From Cylindrospermum stagnale PCC 7417 (lineage in GTDB: Bacteria; Cyanobacteriota; Cyanobacteriia; Cyanobacteriales; Nostocaceae), in assembly GCF_000317535.1 (NCBI RefSeq), contig NC_019757.1, forward strand, positions 1,525,001 through 1,589,000: a stretch of DNA of 64,000 nt. The letters run 5' to 3'. The notes below the pieces were generated by a model. It worked only from the letters and a program-made list of their open reading frames with translations, did not search any database and was not told where the DNA came from. Position numbers and translations under genes: made by a program. Shown here one piece after another: positions 45,601 through 54,465 of this stretch. Each line of letters begins with the position of its first letter. The first letter of the stretch is position 1.

Positions 45601-48600
45601 TAGACGGCGTTTTCATCGACTTCCCACACCCAATCACTGCTGGCTTCGACTAAGTTGCGGAACCGTTCTTCACTGTCTTGCAGAGCGGCTTCGGTTTGTT
45701 TGCGCTTAATGCCAATGGCGATCGCATCGGCAGCAATTAAGAGTGCTTTAAAAGTAGATTCTGTGAGTGCTTGGCGGCAATACATAGCTATCACCCCTAA
45801 TGTTTCACCTTCAACAATCAAGGGATAGCAAGCGTTGGCAATTATCCCCTCTTGCTTGGCCCACTCTTGATTACTGATGGGAGAATCGTCCTGCACAGTG
45901 TTGCTCAATTCGGCAAAGCCGAATTGAGAGATCAAACCTATTTTGAATTGACCGATTGGTATCCGGCTATGGGTGTCGTCAATGTGGGTGTAAATTCCCG
46001 AACTGACTTGCAACTCAAGTACTTTTTCATCTTTGTTCAGTGTCCAAATGCGAGCAACCGTTGCATCGAGATGCTTGACTAAAGCCTCGGTGCAGCCGCG
46101 CATCATACTTTCTAAATTCTCATTTTGGGTGAGAACAGCGTCTACATCGGCACGAAAATCTGCTAGCCGCACTCGTTCTGCCAACGCCGCCTCTGCCCGT
46201 TGGCGTTCTTGTAGTGCCGCTTGTTGTTGGCTAATATCGGTGATCGTGCCAATGTAAGCGATCGCTTGTCCTCGGTCTGTTCGTTCGGCAACTGCTTGAC
46301 CAAAAACCCAACTGAGACTACCATCAGGACGCTGAAACCGATATTCTGAGCGGAATAGTAAATTTTGTGATACAGCTTGATGCCACTCTGCGATCACCCG
46401 TTCTCTATCTTCTGGATGAATAGCCGCAAGCCAGCCAACTCCCGCTGATTGGTGTTTTTTCAGTCCAGTAATTTCGCTCCAGCGATCGTTCACGTAAAGG
46501 CAATTTCCTTGGGCATCAGTGCGGAATAGACCAACGGGTGAGATGGTAGCTATTGTGTGATATCGCCGTTCACTCTCCCGGAGGGCAACTTCGGCTGATA
46601 CGCGATCGTCGATATCTGTATTTGTCCCAAACCAATTTAAGATTTTTCCTTGGCGATCGCGCAAGGGTAAAGCGCGGATCAGATGCCAAAGATAGTTTTT
46701 GTCACCACCTCTGAGCAAGCGACATTCTATTTCCAAGGGTGTGCCTGTGACTATGGATTTTTGCCAAAGGGCCATATACCTGGGCTGATCTTCTGCATGT
46801 ACCCATTGATGCCATTCCCAGCCGAAGATTTGCTCTTGGTTGCAGGCAAAGAAGTCGAGAGTCCGTTGGTTAACATACTCAATGCTGCCATTTGCTTGAG
46901 TAATCCAGACTTTTTGCGGAATGGATTCAGCCAAGAAGCGAAAACGCTCTTCGCTTTTTTCTAAAGCTGCCTGCGCTTGTTTCCTGGCGGTGATATTTTC
47001 CAAAGTGCCTAGCATCCCCACCACATTGCCTTCAGTATTATGCAATGGGACTTTGTTTGTTTCTAGCCAAATTTGACTGCCATCTGCTTGCTGTTGCGGT
47101 GTGATGATTTGATATTGCGGTGTGTTCGTCTTCATCACCTCGGCATCACAGGAGTAATAAAAATGTGCTTCTTCCTGGCTGAAGCGTAAATCATAGTCTG
47201 TTTTACCAACGATATCTTCTAGATTGTCAAAGCCAGCCATTTTAGCAAAGTTGCGATTACAACCCAAGAAGACGGAATCTATGTCTTTCCAGAAAATACT
47301 ATGGGGGATAGTATCCATAATTAGCTGCAACATTTTCTGGGATTGCCGCAACTGTGCTTCTACCATTTGCCGATCGCTAATTTCTGAGACTAGCTGGTGA
47401 TTGATTTGCTCTAAGGCAATTGTGCGTTCAGCCACACGCATTTCTAGCTCAAGGTTTGCCTGTTGTATGTCTGCTTGCGCCTGCTTGAGATCGCTAATGT
47501 CCCGTCCTTCGGCAATCAACAGCATCACTAAACCTGTTTCGTCGGTGAGTGGCTTGAGAGAAAAGTCAACGGTTCGCACTGTTTGATCAGCACCGAGGGC
47601 ATCAACTTCGTAACGGACAAATTCACCGCTAGCGGCGATCGCGATCGCTTCTTTGAGTTGGTTTTGCGTTTGGGGAGCAATCGACCACCACCGCGTTTCC
47701 CAAAATCGATGTCCCGCTACATCTTCTGGCTGTAGTCCCCCAAATTCTAATGCTGTTTGGTTGGTTTCAAGAACAATGCCTTCTGGTGTGAGCAGCGCCG
47801 TAAACTGGAATGTCCCGTTGAAGATAGCGCGGAATCGTCTTTCGCTCTCGGCTATGGCTGCTTCTGCCTGCACACGATCAGTAATATCCACCGAAACGCC
47901 AATCAGGCGAGTTGGTTGGCCTGTGCTATCCCTCAGAACTATAGCCCGTGTCAGCAGCCATTTGTACTCCGACGGTTGCCCTTCTATCAGTACTCGATAC
48001 TCTACCTCCAAGGAACCAAGATTAGCGATCGCCAAAGAGTTAGCATGATCAACATCTTGCCGATCATCCGGATGTATGCCGCTCAGGTATTCAGCGTAAG
48101 ATATTTCTTGAGTTTTTCCTGGTTCACCAACCATACTCAAGAACAATATCCGGTCATTGTTCAGATTCCGCTCCCAATAAATTGTGTTGGTAGCTTCCAA
48201 TGCCAATGTTAAACGGGTGGCGCTTGCCTGCAATGCCTCAAAAGCTTGCTGGTGCTCGGTGATATCTTCAGCAATTCCCGTAAAGCGGTAAACTTCACCC
48301 CGATCATTGCTGACAGGAAAGGTTTTTTCGGAAATCCAGCGCATTTCGCCGTTGGGGCGGAAAATCCGATATGCTTCGTTGAAAGATTTTCCTAATTTTA
48401 GATTTTCTATCGCTTCAATATAGCGATCGCGGTCTTGGGGATGAATCGACTCATAATAGTTTTGGGGATTTTCGTAGAGGCGATCGGCACTTCTGCCCCA
48501 AATTTTTTCGTAAGCTGGGCTAATGTAATATAAATTGTGCTGTTTAGCGTCTCGGACAAAAAAAACTTGAGGAATATTTTTTGTTAGTTGTTGAAATAGC

Positions 48601-49448
48601 TCTTCACTCGAACGCAGCGCTTCTTCAGTTTGTTTGCGAGCAGTGATGTCCCGTTGCACAGCCACAAAATGAGTGATTTTCCCCTGTTGATCTTTAATCG
48701 GGACTACATTGATCTCCACCCAGTATGTAGAGCCGTTTTTGTGGTAGTTAATTAATTCCGTCCTGATCGGTAAACCAGCTTGGAGAGCGGCGCGAATTTT
48801 TGCTAGTTGGGTGCGAGAAGTTTGCTCACCCTGTAAAATGCGCGGTGTTTTCCCCATCACTTCACCAACTGCGTACCCGCTCATCCGAGTAAAAGCGGCA
48901 TTAACATACAATATCCGCAGACCGAATGGTTCCTCTGGTATGACCGCTTCCGTAATGATAATAGCATCGTTGGCATTAACCACTACTGACTCTAGCAACC
49001 GCAGTCGTTCTTCTGTTTGCTCGTATTTACCCTTGTTTGCCGCTGTTGCTGCTGCCATCGCTTGACAAATACTTTCAGCGGTTATTGTCCCAACAAATTG
49101 ACCTTGGTGATCGATTACTGGCACTAACCGCAACTGATCTTGGAGTAACAGTGAAAGTATCGACGCCAGATCATCAAAATCAGACACCTTCACTGTCATA
49201 GCTGTAGACATAACTTCAGAAATTTTGGCTGTACTGAAGTCAACCCCTGAAGCTACTAGCTGCACCATATCTTGTTCTGTAAAACACCCCAATATCAGCG
49301 AAGCTGATTTTACCAAGACACCTTTGCCCCGCATCGCCATGAGTGCGATCGCATCTAATACAGAAGTTTCTGGCGCCACAGTCAGCGGCGAAAAGTCAAT
49401 AACTGACTCCAAGCTTTGTAGCACGAGATGCTGAGGTAAGGCTTGCAT
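42666..49448 (-). CDS. Giant multi-PAS hybrid-type sensor histidine kinase
   Basis: 2260 residues with no transmembrane segment seen, so a soluble sensor. Order: CBS pair (about 10-130); seven PAS domains, the first about 150-275 and each closed by a D-I-T-x-R-K/Q-Q-type linker; a GAF domain at about 1105-1240; six more PAS domains, in all 13; HisKA near 2032 (MTSHEFRTPLSTIL) with the phospho-accepting His; and HATPase at about 2130-2245 (LGTGLGLAIVKN). The CBS pair may sense adenosine nucleotides, and the PAS domains redox, light or small ligands. It overlaps its partner REC-EAL gene by 23 bp. The segment SQFGFAELS in the GAF domain is encoded by a perfect 25-bp palindrome. Confidence 0.92.
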   Translation of the reverse strand: MQALPQHLVLQSLESVIDFSPLTVAPETSVLDAIALMAMRGKGVLVKSASLILGCFTEQDMVQLVASGVDFSTAKISEVMSTAMTVKVSDFDDLASILSLLLQDQLRLVPVIDHQGQFVGTITAESICQAMAAATAANKGKYEQTEERLRLLESVVVNANDAIIITEAVIPEEPFGLRILYVNAAFTRMSGYAVGEVMGKTPRILQGEQTSRTQLAKIRAALQAGLPIRTELINYHKNGSTYWVEINVVPIKDQQGKITHFVAVQRDITARKQTEEALRSSEELFQQLTKNIPQVFFVRDAKQHNLYYISPAYEKIWGRSADRLYENPQNYYESIHPQDRDRYIEAIENLKLGKSFNEAYRIFRPNGEMRWISEKTFPVSNDRGEVYRFTGIAEDITEHQQAFEALQASATRLTLALEATNTIYWERNLNNDRILFLSMVGEPGKTQEISYAEYLSGIHPDDRQDVDHANSLAIANLGSLEVEYRVLIEGQPSEYKWLLTRAIVLRDSTGQPTRLIGVSVDITDRVQAEAAIAESERRFRAIFNGTFQFTALLTPEGIVLETNQTALEFGGLQPEDVAGHRFWETRWWSIAPQTQNQLKEAIAIAASGEFVRYEVDALGADQTVRTVDFSLKPLTDETGLVMLLIAEGRDISDLKQAQADIQQANLELEMRVAERTIALEQINHQLVSEISDRQMVEAQLRQSQKMLQLIMDTIPHSIFWKDIDSVFLGCNRNFAKMAGFDNLEDIVGKTDYDLRFSQEEAHFYYSCDAEVMKTNTPQYQIITPQQQADGSQIWLETNKVPLHNTEGNVVGMLGTLENITARKQAQAALEKSEERFRFLAESIPQKVWITQANGSIEYVNQRTLDFFACNQEQIFGWEWHQWVHAEDQPRYMALWQKSIVTGTPLEIECRLLRGGDKNYLWHLIRALPLRDRQGKILNWFGTNTDIDDRVSAEVALRESERRYHTIATISPVGLFRTDAQGNCLYVNDRWSEITGLKKHQSAGVGWLAAIHPEDRERVIAEWHQAVSQNLLFRSEYRFQRPDGSLSWVFGQAVAERTDRGQAIAYIGTITDISQQQAALQERQRAEAALAERVRLADFRADVDAVLTQNENLESMMRGCTEALVKHLDATVARIWTLNKDEKVLELQVSSGIYTHIDDTHSRIPIGQFKIGLISQFGFAELSNTVQDDSPISNQEWAKQEGIIANACYPLIVEGETLGVIAMYCRQALTESTFKALLIAADAIAIGIKRKQTEAALQDSEERFRNLVEASSDWVWEVDENAVYTYVSPKVRDILGYEAEAVLGKTPLDFMPPEKLSIVAHAFTTVFATPQPFQCLENIQIHQHGHLVVLETSGVPVFDSEGTFRGYRGMSRDITQRQQEAAALRETQQQLQAILDNSPAVIYALDTQSRFMLVNRQYEKLFNITQEQIAGKSLYDVFLREFADKFMVNNHQVIAGGIPIETEEVAPHQDGLHTYLTVKFPLKDAHGVTYAVGGISTDITDRKRADEELRHSEECFRLLVEGVKDYAIYMLDPQGRVMSWNSGAECMTGYQAAEIIGQNFSCFFLPEEIAQALPKQQLELAAADGRCECESVFLRKDGSQFWANCILTALRDQTGKLRGFSKVTRDITERKLVEESLLRFRKAIESSSDAISMADITGEGIYVNPAFIELFQYTLEELQVAGGITVIFQKPQEHQKILATIQRGESWRGEVTMQTRCSQILQIYLRSDAIKDATGKIVGKVNIYTDITQRKQAEESLRLRDRAIAASRHGIVITDVTIPDKPLIYVNSAFERMTGYTAAEVIGQNCRLLQGADISQPELTYLRAAVQSGKDCTVILRNYRKDGSLFWNELNISPVYDTDGELTHYIGIQTDITERKQAETALLISQQRLQYLLSSSPAVIYTCKTSSNFGSIFVSENVTAMMGYEAREFVEDSNFWFSHIHPEDSPQVLAKLSKVLEVGSYSLEYRFLHQDNTYRWIYDQGKVVRDEIGNPLELVGYWADITNRKQLEQELRVALDKQKELNELKSRFVSMTSHEFRTPLSTILSSSELLEHYSHKWTQEKQLTHLHRIQTAVKRMTEMLNDVLVIGKVEAGRLEYRPTHFDLVEYCRQLVEEMQMNLSNHNLISFTSDYESMPCCMDDKLLGHILSNLLSNAIKYSPDSSTGKFTLTCQDGRAVLEIQDQGIGIPEEDLPRLFESFHRARNVGNILGTGLGLAIVKNCVEIHQGDIFVISTLGVGTKFTVNLPLNNSIQTEDDYAQDFSN

Positions 49449-49597
49449 AGTTTATGACAACAGCTATCATCAAAAAATAGTTATCTGAAGCAGCTTATTG
49501 ATTTAAATATCTTTTAATATTGTGGCGCAAAATTTGGAACAAGATCCCCGAATTCTCGCAGAAGTCAGGTATCTGCGGCGTTCAATTCCCGAAATAG

Positions 49598-52318
49598 TTA
49601 AGGATAGAAATTCAGCCGCCGTTCGCCGTAACGCAACAACCTTTCTATCGTCACAAGACGATTTTCCCAAGCTTTGACTTGATAAGGATTGTCCACTGCT
49701 TGCAGGCGCATTGAGTCCCGGAATTGATACTGGAACCGAATCAACGAGGCTCTTACCGCTATCAATTTAGTAGGCGTTGGTATTGCTGCAAGCTGATTTA
49801 AGGCAAGTTGTAGCGCTTCCGCCTGGCTGTTCAAGTCGGAAATCTTCGTTGCAGGCATTTGTAGTTGGTTATTTTGCGAAACAAACTGCCATTCTCTTTG
49901 CAGCGCCGCATAACGGATGGCAGCACTTTGAAAAGGCTGGCGGTAAGGAATAGGTTCACTTTTTAGGGGTTGCACCCTACCTTGAGTGCTGCTAAAAAGT
50001 TGATCTAACTCATTGTTAAAATTGTCAGCCGCAAATAGTGCATAACCACTAGCTGGTAAATCTCTAATTAGTTGCAGTTGATCAAATGCCCCGACTGTTG
50101 GCAGCGAAAGTAAGCGAATTCCCGGCACTAACAACGTAGAACCTAATTTAGTGGAAATACTCCAAGGGCGTGCCAGTCGTTGGAAACGAGAAGTATCCAG
50201 CGCGTAAGTCATGGGCACAATTAAATCTATATCCCCCCGCCTAGCCCAAACTTCCCAATGCTGTTGGATTTTTTGAATGCGTTCTCTTTCTGGCAAAGGA
50301 AATACAGCCACCGACAAAATCAACTCTGCTCGCTGTTGTCGCAACTGCTGGGATACTTCAGCCACAAAGCTATCAACTTGCTGGGTGCGAAAAGCCGTCC
50401 ACTTTTGCCACAACTCTTGGTCATTGGGAGAAATCGTCACCGGATCTACACCAGTCAGTTGCTGAAATTGCTCTCTTGCCGCTTTACCATAGCCATAAAT
50501 TCGCCCTGCGGATGGGTCTTGGAAAGGATAGCGAATGTAGTCTAGGTGTAGACCATCCACCTGATAGCGAGTGACAATTTCGGTATACAGCTTGAGTAAA
50601 TACTGCCGCAATTCTGGATTCGCTGGGTCGAAAAATGGCTTAGTCTGACCGACGGGGATCATTTTGCCATTGCGATCGTAATTTGCCCAATCGGGATGAG
50701 CTGCCAGTACAGGCCCTGGATAATCAGAATTGACATTGATAATCTGATTGTGCCTTTGGTTGCCAGCAGCAAAAGTCCAAACCCAAGCGTGTAACTCCAT
50801 ACCCCGCTCATGGGCTAGCTTGACAGCTGCTGCCAGTGGGTCCCAGCCTTGAATTAAGGGGTTTTGCTGCGGTGCAACTTGACTAGGATAAATTGGATAA
50901 CTAGCATTAATAGTTTCAAAAAAAACGGTGTTAAACCCGGCTTTTGCCAGTCGGTCAAACACCTGAGCGAGTCCTTCCTCGCTACCAGCTTTGACAATTG
51001 TCCCTCTGTCTAACCAGACAGAACGGATTTCTGGTTGAGCCAATCGCCGATTTACAGGCAACTGCTTCCACAAATTTGCCTTTGTTGCCAGCCACTGCTG
51101 TCGTGCTAAAGCATAGTTTTTTTGGGCAATCAACAGCGGGATGTTTTTGGCAACTACCCTAGACTGCGCTAAGACTTGCTCTCTGCTGGCGACTGATGCC
51201 TCTTGTTTGGTGGAAGCAAACCGCGTGTCTTCTAGTTTCAGAGATTGGGGCGTTTCACCAACGCTAGTAGCATAGGCCGATGCCGCTAAATGAGCGCTTT
51301 CCACACGACCAATTAAATTTTCTAGCTCTTGCTGGAGAGCGATCGCTTCATTACTGTCAATTGGCTGTTGAGAATTGGGGATCACATCCAGACGTACCGC
51401 TTGTTCCAGTTGATCAATGACTTCTGGGGAACTTTGGGGGGTGACGTTGGCAAGCGGTTGCGGTTTGGGAGCAGTCGTTACTGTTGGGTTTTGAGTGGGG
51501 CGCGGTGTTGGAGTTTTTGCTGTTGTCGCTACTGAACTAGCGCAGCGTTGGGAACCTCCGGCTACTTTTTTATTTGTGCGATTGGTTGGCGATGTCAGAT
51601 AACGATTGAGAGCAGCTTTTAACCAAGCACTATCTAAATCTGCCGCTGAAGCTGTATCCGTTCCCCAACGCCAACCTAAAAAGGTGGAACGTTCTGTTGT
51701 CAGCACGGCTGTGGGATGATCTTGGGAATTCCAAACAGCAGCAATTTCACTGGTAAGGTTATTAGGAATGACAACGCCGCCCCGTACTTTGCCAAAAAGT
51801 TCATTTTGGCTGGCCCAATCTTGGCGCCTGGTTTTTGCGGGTTGCAATTGTTGGCTACGATTCAAACTAAATCCCCAATAACCGCCGAGGAGAGTTCGCA
51901 ATAACTGGCGCACTCCCGGTGCTGACAGACTACCGACAGGTCCACTAGCAATTAAGCGTCCTCCCTTGCTCATCCATTCTTCTAAGGCGATCGCTTGTAT
52001 CGGCGTTAATGTCTCCACGTTTGGCAAAAACAATACCCGTCGCTCACCCCAATCTGCAGCACTCTGGACATCAGCTAAGGAAATCACGCAATACTTGACG
52101 TCAAGTTTTTGCAAGCGATTGGCGATCGCATTCCATTGATTGGCGTTTTCTTGGCTGTTGACTACACTCAATACAGCTTCTTCTGTCGCCGCTGTAGCTG
52201 GCAAAAGACCCAAGCAATTAAAAATTAAGAGATTTAAATTTAAACTTAAAAATCCGGCAGTTTTAAGGTTTAAATTCTTGAATTTGCTCTTTTTAGGTTG
52301 ATTTCCCCGATTCCTCAC
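49598..52318 (-). CDS. Family 10-like glycosyl hydrolase (GHL10)
   Basis: 906 residues with a signal peptide (LSLNLNLLIFNCLGLLPATA). The N-terminal 270 residues resemble the cell-wall-associated part of long GHL10 proteins (LTPIQAIALEEWMSKGGRLIASGPVGSL), and a Thr/Pro-rich linker is followed by the GHL10 domain at about 425-745: EIRSVWLDRGTIVKAGSEEG, NTVFFETINASYPIYPSQVA, DGLHLDYIRYPF and VPMTYALDTS. It is probably an exported enzyme that cuts cell-wall or exopolysaccharide glycans. It is on the minus strand; 149 bp separate it from the giant kinase and 353 bp from the next gene. Confidence 0.85.
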   Translation of the reverse strand: MRNRGNQPKKSKFKNLNLKTAGFLSLNLNLLIFNCLGLLPATAATEEAVLSVVNSQENANQWNAIANRLQKLDVKYCVISLADVQSAADWGERRVLFLPNVETLTPIQAIALEEWMSKGGRLIASGPVGSLSAPGVRQLLRTLLGGYWGFSLNRSQQLQPAKTRRQDWASQNELFGKVRGGVVIPNNLTSEIAAVWNSQDHPTAVLTTERSTFLGWRWGTDTASAADLDSAWLKAALNRYLTSPTNRTNKKVAGGSQRCASSVATTAKTPTPRPTQNPTVTTAPKPQPLANVTPQSSPEVIDQLEQAVRLDVIPNSQQPIDSNEAIALQQELENLIGRVESAHLAASAYATSVGETPQSLKLEDTRFASTKQEASVASREQVLAQSRVVAKNIPLLIAQKNYALARQQWLATKANLWKQLPVNRRLAQPEIRSVWLDRGTIVKAGSEEGLAQVFDRLAKAGFNTVFFETINASYPIYPSQVAPQQNPLIQGWDPLAAAVKLAHERGMELHAWVWTFAAGNQRHNQIINVNSDYPGPVLAAHPDWANYDRNGKMIPVGQTKPFFDPANPELRQYLLKLYTEIVTRYQVDGLHLDYIRYPFQDPSAGRIYGYGKAAREQFQQLTGVDPVTISPNDQELWQKWTAFRTQQVDSFVAEVSQQLRQQRAELILSVAVFPLPERERIQKIQQHWEVWARRGDIDLIVPMTYALDTSRFQRLARPWSISTKLGSTLLVPGIRLLSLPTVGAFDQLQLIRDLPASGYALFAADNFNNELDQLFSSTQGRVQPLKSEPIPYRQPFQSAAIRYAALQREWQFVSQNNQLQMPATKISDLNSQAEALQLALNQLAAIPTPTKLIAVRASLIRFQYQFRDSMRLQAVDNPYQVKAWENRLVTIERLLRYGERRLNFYP

Positions 52319-52671
52319 TCCTCACCCCTCATGCAATTTTAGATTTTAGATTTTGGATTTTAGATTGAAAATTTTTCAATTGGTGCTATTGAGAATTTAT
52401 GAATTTTTCTAAATCTAGAATCCCCAATTTAACATCTAAAGTTATCACAGTCATTGAGCATTTTACGAAACTCAGCCCTGAAAAATTAGAGCTATCTCCA
52501 AAAATTAAATATGCATGATGCATAACTTTTGTAGAGACGTTGCATGCAACGTCTCTACATTCTTTCACTCCAAATATCTAACGTATTGATGTCCGCACAC
52601 AAACACATTCTGATTTATCTGTGTAAATCTCGTGGTTTATAATCGACTTTGTCCAAAATTTGACGGAAAAC
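52319..52671. other. Intergenic stretch with repeats
   Basis: Three repeats of TTTTAGATTTTGGA-type sequence follow 52338. A 28-bp palindrome at 52531-52558 is listed separately. No gene is recognised. Confidence 0.5.
52531..52558. repeat. 28-bp perfect palindrome
   Basis: GTAGAGACGTTGCA-TGCAACGTCTCTAC is perfectly self-complementary, a hairpin type scattered through many cyanobacterial genomes. It lies between two genes that are both on the minus strand, where it could form a stem in the transcript. Confidence 0.8.
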
Positions 52672-54000
52672 TCAACACTGAATACAGGTATTAATTAAAT
52701 CCTCAACTCCGGCAACTGGCAGGATTTTTGTATCCAATTGGCGAGCTACTTCCTCAATACTCATGTCATCTAAAAATATCAATTCGCCATGTTTCAGCAT
52801 GACATTTGGCAACAAAATTCCCTCGCCTAAATCTTGCCCCTGTAAGTTTAAAAGTAAATCATGCCCAGTCAGTAACCCGGTAACGCTGATACTTTGTCCC
52901 CAATAATCGCTAGATAACGCCTGCATATTTACCTCTAAACCTTCAACAGCATTCAACTGTTTAACAATGGGTTGAAATGCTCTTTCTACGGCGTTACCGA
53001 CAACCCAAGTTAATTTTCTCTTGGGTGAGACTTTTGGCGGTAGTAATTCGGCAGCGGCGTTGGTGAATTGCTTGATAAACAAACGAATAGAACCAACACC
53101 GTTATCAATTTGAGGATATTCCTCATATTCAGCTTCGCTGGGTAATTTCTCACCAGCAATCAAAAACCACTCATCGGCTAACCAAGCAAAGTTAGAATCG
53201 AATTGTTGACGAAATTGCTGCAAAAGCTTGAGCACTTGAGAGATAACTTCCTGCGCTTTTTCCCGTGTTACTGGTGTCAGTTCGTCTTCTTGGGGACGAA
53301 ACCGCGTCAAACCCACCGGCACAACTGCCACAGATGCCACCGCAGGCACTTCACCAGTATGAAAGGATGCTAAATCTCGTAATGTTTTTTCTAAATGTTC
53401 ACCATCGTTGATGCCAGGACAAACCACTACTTGAGCATGAATTTGCAGTCTTCTTTCTTGGAACCACTTGAGTTGCTGCAAAATTTGTCCCCCACGAGGA
53501 TTTTTTAGCAGTCTAGTTCTCACTTCTGGTTCTGTGGCATGAACAGAGACATACAAAGGAGACAAGCGCATTTGTTCAATCCGCTGCCATTCTCTTTCTG
53601 GTAAGTTGGTGAGGGTGAGATAAGAGCCATACAAAAAGCTCAAACGATAATCGTCGTCTTTTAAGTACAAGCTAGAGCGCTTACCCGGTGGCTGTTGGTC
53701 AATAAAGCAAAAGGGGCAACGGTTATTACACTGAATTAAACCATCAAATAGGGCAGTTTCAAATTCTAGCCCTAAGTCGTCGTCGTAGTCTTTTTCGATT
53801 TCAATATGATGGCTTTTACCAGTAGCATCTAAAACTTCTAGTTCCAGGACTTCATCAGCACATAAAAATTGATAATCAATTAAATCACGGGGTTGTGTAC
53901 CATTAATGGCAACGATCGCATCTCCCACCTCGAAGCCAATTTCTGCGGCTATGGAGTCGGGAATAATATTGGTAATTTTGGCAGGATGAATTGTACTCAT
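52672..54000 (-). CDS. PDZ/radical SAM protein, TIGR03279/DUF512 type
   Basis: 442 residues. An N-terminal PDZ-like domain (residues 1-75) is followed by a radical SAM segment with CNNRCPFC (Cys91, Cys95, Cys98) instead of the canonical CxxxCxxC spacing variants, then FIDQQPPGKRSSLYLKDDDY and a DUF512 domain (ERAFQPIVKQL, SDYWGQSISVTGLLTG). The family is conserved in cyanobacteria and clostridia and probably inserts sulfur or performs a radical modification, but no substrate is known. It diverges from the trypco2/CHAT locus, with a 65-bp shared promoter region. Confidence 0.88.
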   Translation of the reverse strand: MSTIHPAKITNIIPDSIAAEIGFEVGDAIVAINGTQPRDLIDYQFLCADEVLELEVLDATGKSHHIEIEKDYDDDLGLEFETALFDGLIQCNNRCPFCFIDQQPPGKRSSLYLKDDDYRLSFLYGSYLTLTNLPEREWQRIEQMRLSPLYVSVHATEPEVRTRLLKNPRGGQILQQLKWFQERRLQIHAQVVVCPGINDGEHLEKTLRDLASFHTGEVPAVASVAVVPVGLTRFRPQEDELTPVTREKAQEVISQVLKLLQQFRQQFDSNFAWLADEWFLIAGEKLPSEAEYEEYPQIDNGVGSIRLFIKQFTNAAAELLPPKVSPKRKLTWVVGNAVERAFQPIVKQLNAVEGLEVNMQALSSDYWGQSISVTGLLTGHDLLLNLQGQDLGEGILLPNVMLKHGELIFLDDMSIEEVARQLDTKILPVAGVEDLINTCIQC

Positions 54001-54065
54001 TGGTCGAGATTTCCACTATACAAAATAAATGATATGATTTATACATTTACTCACATAAACTTTCC

Positions 54066-54443
54066 ATGTCTAACGAAAATCTTATAGGACTAGCAGAATT
54101 AATTCAACAGGTCAAGCGAGAATTACTTACTACTTCTCCCACTTCCCCAAGTAATGAAAAAGACATACCTTTCCTTAGTGTAGACTCTGTAGAGTTAGAA
54201 CTACAAGTAACAGTTAAGAAGGAAGGAAAGAGTGGAATCAAAATCTATGTCCTCGAAGTAGGGGTGGGGGGCAGTCGGGATGATGTGCAAAAGGTGAAAG
54301 TTACCCTTTCCCCTTTAGTTAACAAGGCAACATTGCTCAAAGCCTACTACCAACAATATCCTGAACGTTGGCAAGAATTTTTAAAAAGAAGTGTGGAAGC
54401 CGTCACAAAAGGAAGCGAGGGAAACGTAGGCGACAATTTCTAA
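54066..54443 (+). CDS. Trypsin-co-occurring domain 2 (trypco2) family protein
   Basis: 125 residues, with the trypco2 pattern: GLAELIQQVKRELL, a short polar stretch, then FLSVDSVELELQVTVKKE and GIKIYVLEVGVGGSRDDVQK with the conserved VTLSP. Comparative-genomics work on bacterial NTP-dependent conflict systems places trypco domains beside proteases, STAND ATPases and effectors, with a proposed adaptor or inhibitor role. Here the partner CHAT-NB-ARC gene starts 22 bp later. ATG 54066 starts the frame, and no Shine-Dalgarno sequence is obvious. Confidence 0.82.
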   Translation: MSNENLIGLAELIQQVKRELLTTSPTSPSNEKDIPFLSVDSVELELQVTVKKEGKSGIKIYVLEVGVGGSRDDVQKVKVTLSPLVNKATLLKAYYQQYPERWQEFLKRSVEAVTKGSEGNVGDNF

Positions 54444-54465
54444 GCATAAGGAAGGAAGTAATTTC

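Noticed and set aside
52386-52568. 60-codon minus frame
   Set aside because: It overlaps the 28-bp palindrome and AT-rich repeats; not supported as a gene.
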